Assembly (NCBI GenBank): GCA_900556535.1
Contig: USPI01000007.1
Span: forward strand, 1-17,637
DNA length: 17,637 nucleotides
Reading direction: 5' to 3'
Source: an uncultured Eubacteriales bacterium
Lineage (GTDB): Bacteria; Bacillota; Clostridia; Oscillospirales; Oscillospiraceae
Below are positions 14,381 to 17,637 of the stretch, in pieces. A program made the translations under genes and the position numbers. How positions within the stretch are numbered: position 1 is the first letter of the stretch; each line of letters opens with the position of its first letter. The notes below the pieces were generated by a model. The model ran no database searches. It was not told the DNA's origin and saw nothing but the letters and a program-made list of their open reading frames with translations.

Positions 14381-14505
14381 GCTTGAGGGGAAGCTGTCAG
14401 GCGCAGCCTGACTGATGAGGTGAATTAAAGTCTTACAATGAGGAATTATAAACACCTCATCCGGCTCTCCGCTTCGCTCCGACCCACCTTCCCCTCAAGG
14501 GGAAG
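14381..14505. repeat. Palindromic MITE-like element
   Basis: The outer inverted repeat is CTTGAGGGGAAG (14382-14393) and CTTCCCCTCAAG (14488-14499). Inside are ATGAGGTG (14415-14422) and CACCTCAT (14453-14460), again inverted, and a perfect hairpin GTCAGGC-GCA-GCCTGAC (14396-14412). The right end also folds on itself (CTTCCCC-TCAA-GGGGAAG, 14488-14505). It encodes nothing. From general knowledge similar CTTCCCCTCAAGGGGAAG elements are common in gut Clostridia, but I cannot check this here. It is different from the TCGTAACCG arm family around it. Confidence 0.7.
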
Positions 14506-14574
14506 GCAAGTGCCGTGTCAATTACGCTGCCCTGTCTTTTCAGCATTTCAAATCGACAACATTTCCGACCATGC

Positions 14575-14760
14575 GGGCGATCGTTGCCATGGGTGCGATG
14601 CGCCTTAACGGCAGTTGCCCCTGCGGCGAGCAGCGGGCCACCATTGGTCGCCCGCCTGTTATGGTTTCGTTGGAATCCTCGTAACCGTGCTGACGCAAAA
14701 ATCGTATTCGCACAACCTCAAGGCGCATTGCCGCCACGGCGAGTGGGCGCATCGCCCCCC
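14575..14760 (+). repeat. Composite repeat: GGTCGCCC hairpin plus arm E
   Basis: A near-perfect hairpin GGGCCACC-ATT-GGTCGCCC (14635-14653, one mismatch relative to the copy at 12499) is followed by GCCTGTTATGGTTTCG and forward arm E (about 14662-14730), which contains CTCGTAACCGTGCTGACGCA. A fragment GCGCCTTAACGGCAGTTGCCCC lies just before it. Confidence 0.6.
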
Positions 14761-14970
14761 CACGGCAGTTGCGGGTGGCGAAAGTTTCGCGGTTTTGTCG
14801 GCACTTTCGTAACCGAGCTGACGCAAAAGATGTATCGGTAGGAGCGTCAAGGCGCATCGCCCCCACGGCAGTTGCGGGTGGCGAAAGTTTCGCGGTTTTG
14901 TCGGTACTTTCGTAACCGGGCTGACGCAATAGATGTATCGGTAAAATCTCAAGGCGCATCGCCCCCACGG
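14761..14970 (+). repeat. Tandem repeat units F and G, period about 103 bases
   Basis: Two successive units (14761-14863 and 14864-14965) are almost identical. Each runs from CACGGCAGTTGCGGGTGGCG through GCGAAAGTTTCGC, then the arm (CGTAACCG, GCTGACGCAA, GATGTATCGGTA), to AAGGCGCATCGCCCC. The first keeps the inverted pair TGACGC/GCGTCA; the second has lost the right half (ATCTC replaces GAGCGT). They end 7 bases before the minus-strand stop of the lipid kinase gene. There are no spacers, so this is not a CRISPR array. Confidence 0.75.
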
Positions 14971-14976
14971 CAGTGG

Positions 14977-15864
14977 TTAGTAGATGAGGTTGATGGCTTG
15001 GGGGCAGTTTTCGAAGGAGATCTCGAGGTGTGCGCCGCCGTCCTCACCGTCGAAGGTCCATGTTTCGGGCTCGTCGAAGATGAAGCGTGCGCGCGAGGTG
15101 TGCAGAATGGTGAGGTACTCGCTCGAAAAATCACGGCTGAGCACCTTCGCGCCGAGGGTGACGAAGGCCGCGGCGTTGGGCAGCTTTTTGAGCAGCACGA
15201 GCTCGTGCAGTCCGTCGCCGAGCCCTATCTCATCACGCGGCAGGTCGATAAGCCCCGCAACGGAGTAGGAGTTGGACATACTGCCGTAGAGAAACTCGCC
15301 CTCGGTCTCGCCGCCGTCGTACTCAACGCGCACGTGGCGGCTTTTGAGTCCGGTCAGGCTCTTCGCGGCTCCGATGAGGTACGCGGCCTCGCCGAGCTGC
15401 TTTTTCATCTCCTGCGGCGTGCCGTAGCTGACCTCGGTGAAGGCGCCGAATGCCGCGACGTAGTTAAACCAGCCGCCGTCGTGCCTGCCCTCGTCGAAGG
15501 GGTGGGCGGTGCCGGAAACAAAGCGATGCGCTCCGGCGAGAATGTCGTTTTTCGGCAGCCCTATCGTGCGCGCAACGTCGTTTGCCGTGCCGATCGGGAT
15601 ATAGCCGACCTCGGGGCGCTCGGCAAGCGTCATAAGCCCCGCGATCGCCTCGGCAAGCGTGCCGTCGCCGCCGAGCACGAGCAGGCGCGGGTAAGCCCCG
15701 CCGTACCTCGCCGCAAGCTCCGTCGCGTGACCTCGGCTCTCGGTGAAAAATACCGTGACCGCATAGCCCGAGTCGGACAGCAGCTTCAGCGCCTCCGGCA
15801 GCTCCCTTTTGAATCCGCCCTTGCCGGCGGCGGGATTTATTATCATCATAAGCGGTGTTTTCAT
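14977..15864 (-). CDS. Diacylglycerol/lipid kinase family protein (YegS/BmrU/DgkB-like)
   Basis: A 295-residue cytoplasmic or membrane-associated kinase with the diacylglycerol kinase catalytic fold. It would phosphorylate diacylglycerol or a related lipid with ATP. The N-terminus has INPAAGKGG (9-17), a nucleotide-binding element. The catalytic GGDGT is at 65-69 in RLLVLGGDGTLAEAI, and GTANDVART at 92-100 is the conserved following motif. The C-terminal half is the variable beta-rich domain. Length is normal. I chose ATG 15864 because AAAGGAG lies upstream and the family motif starts eight residues in; an earlier ATG at 15924 overlaps the promoter. It has its own promoter, is divergent from the YhhN-like gene, and could support lipid recycling or lipoteichoic acid turnover, which is an inference. 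Confidence 0.93.
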   Translation of the reverse strand: MKTPLMMIINPAAGKGGFKRELPEALKLLSDSGYAVTVFFTESRGHATELAARYGGAYPRLLVLGGDGTLAEAIAGLMTLAERPEVGYIPIGTANDVARTIGLPKNDILAGAHRFVSGTAHPFDEGRHDGGWFNYVAAFGAFTEVSYGTPQEMKKQLGEAAYLIGAAKSLTGLKSRHVRVEYDGGETEGEFLYGSMSNSYSVAGLIDLPRDEIGLGDGLHELVLLKKLPNAAAFVTLGAKVLSRDFSSEYLTILHTSRARFIFDEPETWTFDGEDGGAHLEISFENCPQAINLIY

Positions 15865-15895
15865 GATCTTCCGCTCCTTTTTTATCGGATGCCTG

Positions 15896-15924
15896 ATTTT
15901 ATCATATTTTTTGCGCGTATTCAA
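15896..15924 (-). promoter_or_regulatory. Sigma-A promoter for the lipid kinase gene
   Basis: Minus-strand TTGAAT (15919-15924), a 17-base spacer and TAAAAT (15896-15901), with an extended -10 (TGATAAAAT). It lies 32 bases before the ATG. Confidence 0.75.
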
Positions 15925-15938
15925 CAGCAGTCAAAGAC

Positions 15939-15967
15939 TTGAAATAAGACAATGTGTATGATACTAT
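15939..15967 (+). promoter_or_regulatory. Sigma-A promoter for the YhhN-like gene
   Basis: TTGAAA (15939-15944), a 17-base spacer and TACTAT (15962-15967), with an extended -10 (TGATACTAT). It is back to back with the kinase promoter, with the two -35 boxes 14 bases apart. The leader is about 57 bases and contains a GGAGCG/CTCGCG-type inverted stretch of uncertain meaning. Confidence 0.7.
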
Positions 15968-16030
15968 ACTTGCGTATAACCTTACGGAGCGCCTGCTCGC
16001 GTAGGAAAGAGGATAATTGGGAGAGTTTGA

Positions 16031-16681
16031 ATGAAATACGTATTTCTTGCGGCGTTCATCGCGTTCACGGCGGTGCATCTTTACGCCAGCCTCAAGTGCA
16101 ACAAGCTGCTGCGCGCGGTGACGAAGATCTTTTTGCTGCCGATGCTGCTCGGCTGGTACCTCACGAGCACGAATCAGCCGCAGTCGATCGTCATTGCGGC
16201 GGTCGCAACGAGCTGGCTCGGCGACGTGCTGCTCATCGGCGGACCCGTTGGCTTCGCGGTCGGCGGCACGAGCTTTTTCATCTCGCATCTGTGCTTTGCC
16301 GCTGCCTACTGCATCGGGCTCAACTTCGCGCTCGTGCCCGTGTGGGTGATGGTGCTTGCGCCGATAGTGTATCTCGCGGCGGTCGTGCTCGTGTTCCGCG
16401 GTCTGCGCGGTTATATCAGCAATGGCCTGCTCGTGAGCATGGCGGGCTACCTCGTGATAAACGGTGCGATGAACTGCTTCGCGCTGTTTCGGCTCATCGC
16501 CGACCCCTGCCTTGCAACGGTGCTGACCTTTATAGGCGCCGTGTCGTTCTTCGCGTCCGACTCTATCCTGTTCTACGTCCGCTTTAAAAAGAACGGCTTC
16601 TTCAAGACCCACTTCATGGTCATGCTGACCTACCTGCTCGCGGAATTCCTCATCGTCGAAGGATTTTTATTGGCGCTTTGA
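16031..16681 (+). CDS. YhhN/TMEM86-family membrane protein (lysoplasmalogenase-like)
   Basis: A 216-residue protein with about eight membrane segments. Family motifs in order: TKIFLLPMLLGWYL (about 31-44), SWLGDVLLIGG (about 60-70), FAVGGTSFFISHLCFAAAY, GAVSFFASDSILFY and TYLLAEFLIVEG. These match YhhN, whose characterised animal members hydrolyse the vinyl-ether bond of lysoplasmalogens. The conserved acidic residues (Asp in LGD and in SDS) and the His in ISHL are in place. Plasmalogens occur in many anaerobic clostridia, so the assignment is plausible but untested. The start is ATG 16031 with GGGAG upstream. The stop codon TGA falls inside a repeat arm, and a strong terminator follows. Confidence 0.87.
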   Translation: MKYVFLAAFIAFTAVHLYASLKCNKLLRAVTKIFLLPMLLGWYLTSTNQPQSIVIAAVATSWLGDVLLIGGPVGFAVGGTSFFISHLCFAAAYCIGLNFALVPVWVMVLAPIVYLAAVVLVFRGLRGYISNGLLVSMAGYLVINGAMNCFALFRLIADPCLATVLTFIGAVSFFASDSILFYVRFKKNGFFKTHFMVMLTYLLAEFLIVEGFLLAL

Positions 16682-16741
16682 CGCACCTGCCGATACGCCT
16701 ATTGCGGCGGCACGGTAACGAGAATGCCGACGAAACCGAAA
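16676..16741 (-). repeat. Repeat arm H overlapping the end of the YhhN-like gene
   Basis: The stretch TTGACGCACCTGCCGATACG, then ATTGCGGCGGCACGGTAACGAG and CCGACGAAACCG, is a reverse copy of the TCGTAACCG arm family. It begins within the last codons of the YhhN-like gene and supplies its TGA. It runs directly into the terminator stem. Confidence 0.65.
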
Positions 16742-16776
16742 CTGCCTCGCGCTATTACGGCGCGAGGCAGTTTTTT
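16738..16776 (+). terminator. Intrinsic terminator of the YhhN-like gene
   Basis: CTGCCTCGCGC (16742-16752) pairs with GCGCGAGGCAG (16760-16770), extended by AAA/TTT, with a 7-base loop and six T after it. It lies 12 bases from the stop of the convergent DtxR-type gene and may also help terminate that one, although the minus-strand T-run is short. Confidence 0.9.
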
Positions 16777-16787
16777 GCTTCATTATA

Positions 16788-17150
16788 TTATTTTGCGTTG
16801 TGGCGCTTGATTGCGGCAAAGGACTCGTCGCTTATGACGTGCTCAATCTTGCACGCATCCTCTGCGGCGACCTCGGGGTCAACGCCGAGCGCGACGAGGT
16901 ACTTCGTGAGCGTCGTGTGCCGCTCGTATATCTTCTCCGCGACCTCAACGCCCGCCTCGGTCAGGCTCAAATGCCCCGCACCGTCAACGTTCAGATACCC
17001 GCCGCTCTTGAGCAGACCGACCGCACGGCTCACGCTCGGCTTCGAGTAGCCCATGTACTCGCACACATCGATAGCGCGCACGTCATGCATGTTTTTCAGC
17101 AAAACATATATTGTTTCGAGATACATCTCGCCCGATTCCTGAAGCTGCAT
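16788..17150 (-). CDS. DtxR-family metal-dependent transcriptional regulator, short form
   Basis: A 120-residue DNA-binding protein without the C-terminal SH3-like domain of DtxR/IdeR. The N-terminal winged helix (about 5-65) contains the recognition segment GYSKPSVSRAVGLLKSGGYL. The dimerisation/metal domain follows and ends at IEHVISDESFAAIKRHNAK. The likely metal ligands are Met9 in EMYLE, Glu12, His78, Cys100, Glu103 and His104 (DACKIEHV). Met9 and Cys100 sit where MntR has Asp8 and Glu99 and where DtxR has Met10 and Cys102, which points to iron(II) more than manganese. The start is ATG 17150 with AGGAGG seven bases upstream. No metal transporter lies beside it in the window, so its targets are elsewhere or itself. 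Confidence 0.92.
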   Translation of the reverse strand: MQLQESGEMYLETIYVLLKNMHDVRAIDVCEYMGYSKPSVSRAVGLLKSGGYLNVDGAGHLSLTEAGVEVAEKIYERHTTLTKYLVALGVDPEVAAEDACKIEHVISDESFAAIKRHNAK

Positions 17151-17202
17151 GGCGAGTCCTCCTTCCTGCGTCAGACGGCGCGGCGGAGCGTTTGCCCCGC
17201 AT

Positions 17203-17240
17203 ATTGTATATATTGTAACACATTAAAGCGGATAAATCAA
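17203..17240 (-). promoter_or_regulatory. Sigma-A promoter of the DtxR-type regulator
   Basis: Minus-strand TTGATT (17235-17240), a 17-base spacer and TACAAT (17212-17217) with an extended -10 TG. A second ACAATAT lies right after the -10 and repeats its sequence (both within 17201-17217), which could be part of a self-regulatory site. The leader is about 55 bases. Confidence 0.7.
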
Positions 17241-17251
17241 GCCCGAAACGC

Positions 17252-17637
17252 TTATTTGACAACAAATCCGTTCATTATGAACGTCGAAATCTCTGTTCCG
17301 AGTTCATCACGCACGTCAACGCGGTAACAGTTCGTCCTTCTGCCGCGTCTAACGGCAACAGCCTCTGCGACAAGGCGTTTTCCCTTTGCCGTCGTGAGAA
17401 ATGTGACCGAGCTTGACAGCGTAACGGAAACATCGTCCGATGCATAGCACGCAGCGGCAAACGCAAAGTCCGCCAACGTGAACAGCACACCGCCCATAAC
17501 GCTTCCTTCGGCATTTTTCATTGCGTCAGTTATGTCGGCAACCGCAACGGCGTGTCCTTCCCCGGCGCTTTCGATCCGTGCCCCGAGAGCCTCGCTCGCA
17601 AAGCGATCCCGTGCCAGCTTGCTTCTGATTTCGTCTG
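17252..17637 (-). CDS. PaaI-type hotdog-fold thioesterase, 5' end cut by the window
   Basis: The frame is open from the TAA at 17252 to the window edge, giving at least 128 residues. An internal ATG at 17521 is not the real start, because the family sequence continues upstream with RSKLARDRFASEALGARIESAGEGHAVA. The hotdog core is clear: MKNAEGSVMGGVLFTLADFAFAAACYA holds the GG-hFTLAD segment of PaaI-like acyl-CoA thioesterases, where the Asn and Asp are expected to be catalytic. SVTLSSSVTFLTTAKGKRLVAEA is the central strand pair. The C-terminus ISTFIMNGFVVK is typical. Probably only about five to ten residues are missing. The acyl-CoA substrate is unknown. It lies upstream of the DtxR-type gene on the same strand, but that gene has its own promoter. 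Confidence 0.88.
   Translation of the reverse strand, partial: DEIRSKLARDRFASEALGARIESAGEGHAVAVADITDAMKNAEGSVMGGVLFTLADFAFAAACYASDDVSVTLSSSVTFLTTAKGKRLVAEAVAVRRGRRTNCYRVDVRDELGTEISTFIMNGFVVK

Noticed and set aside
14761..14965. CRISPR array
   Set aside because: The repeat units are about 103 bases and directly adjacent, without unique spacers, and no cas gene is present.

Overview
The window looks like a chromosomal segment of a spore-forming, GC-rich Gram-positive anaerobe, most likely a gut Clostridia of the Oscillospirales type. The reasons are a SpoIIR sporulation signalling protein, the MEP isoprenoid pathway kinase IspE, strong AGGAGG-type ribosome binding sites, Firmicutes-type nucleoside transporter genes, and families of degenerate palindromic intergenic repeats of a kind I associate with such genomes. 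The genus assignment is an inference, as no rRNA or marker gene fixes it.

Layout. At 1-1297 (+) is a ClC-family antiporter whose motifs fit the fluoride-exporting CLC-F branch. It converges on a minus-strand cluster at 1285-4045: apgM-like phosphoglycerate mutase, ispE coupled to it through an ATGA overlap, then spoIIR behind a large hairpin. Divergently at 4185-5998 (+) is a two-gene operon of a membrane-anchored ComEC-type metallo-beta-lactamase protein and an EamA/DMT transporter. It ends at a 34-base perfect palindrome that acts as a terminator on both strands.

The centre, 6061-12163 (all minus), is a nucleoside acquisition and salvage module. In transcription order it holds a DeoD-type purine nucleoside phosphorylase, a BMP-family substrate-binding lipoprotein, a double-NBD ATPase and two permeases, resembling the NupNOPQ system of Bacillus subtilis. 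The phosphorylase has a near-consensus promoter whose -10 box sits inside a perfect 10+10 base inverted repeat, a probable operator. The lipoprotein has its own promoter and is followed by a terminator-like hairpin that would let it be made in excess over the ATPase and permeases.

The right part holds an HtrA-like serine protease (12714-14078, +), a diacylglycerol/lipid kinase (14977-15864, -), a YhhN/TMEM86 lysoplasmalogenase-like membrane protein (16031-16681, +), a small DtxR-family metalloregulator (16788-17150, -) and the 5'-truncated end of a PaaI-type hotdog thioesterase (17252-17637, -). The spaces between these genes (12238-12605, 14205-14976 and 16676-16741) are filled with at least eight diverged copies of one roughly 70-base arm in both orientations, composite hairpin modules, a tandem array with a period of about 103 bases, and one separate palindromic MITE-like element. 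I see no tRNA, rRNA, CRISPR array, phage gene or transposase. I found no clear new multi-gene system; the most unusual material is the repeat family, the punA-type operator and the hairpin that abuts the spoIIR start codon.
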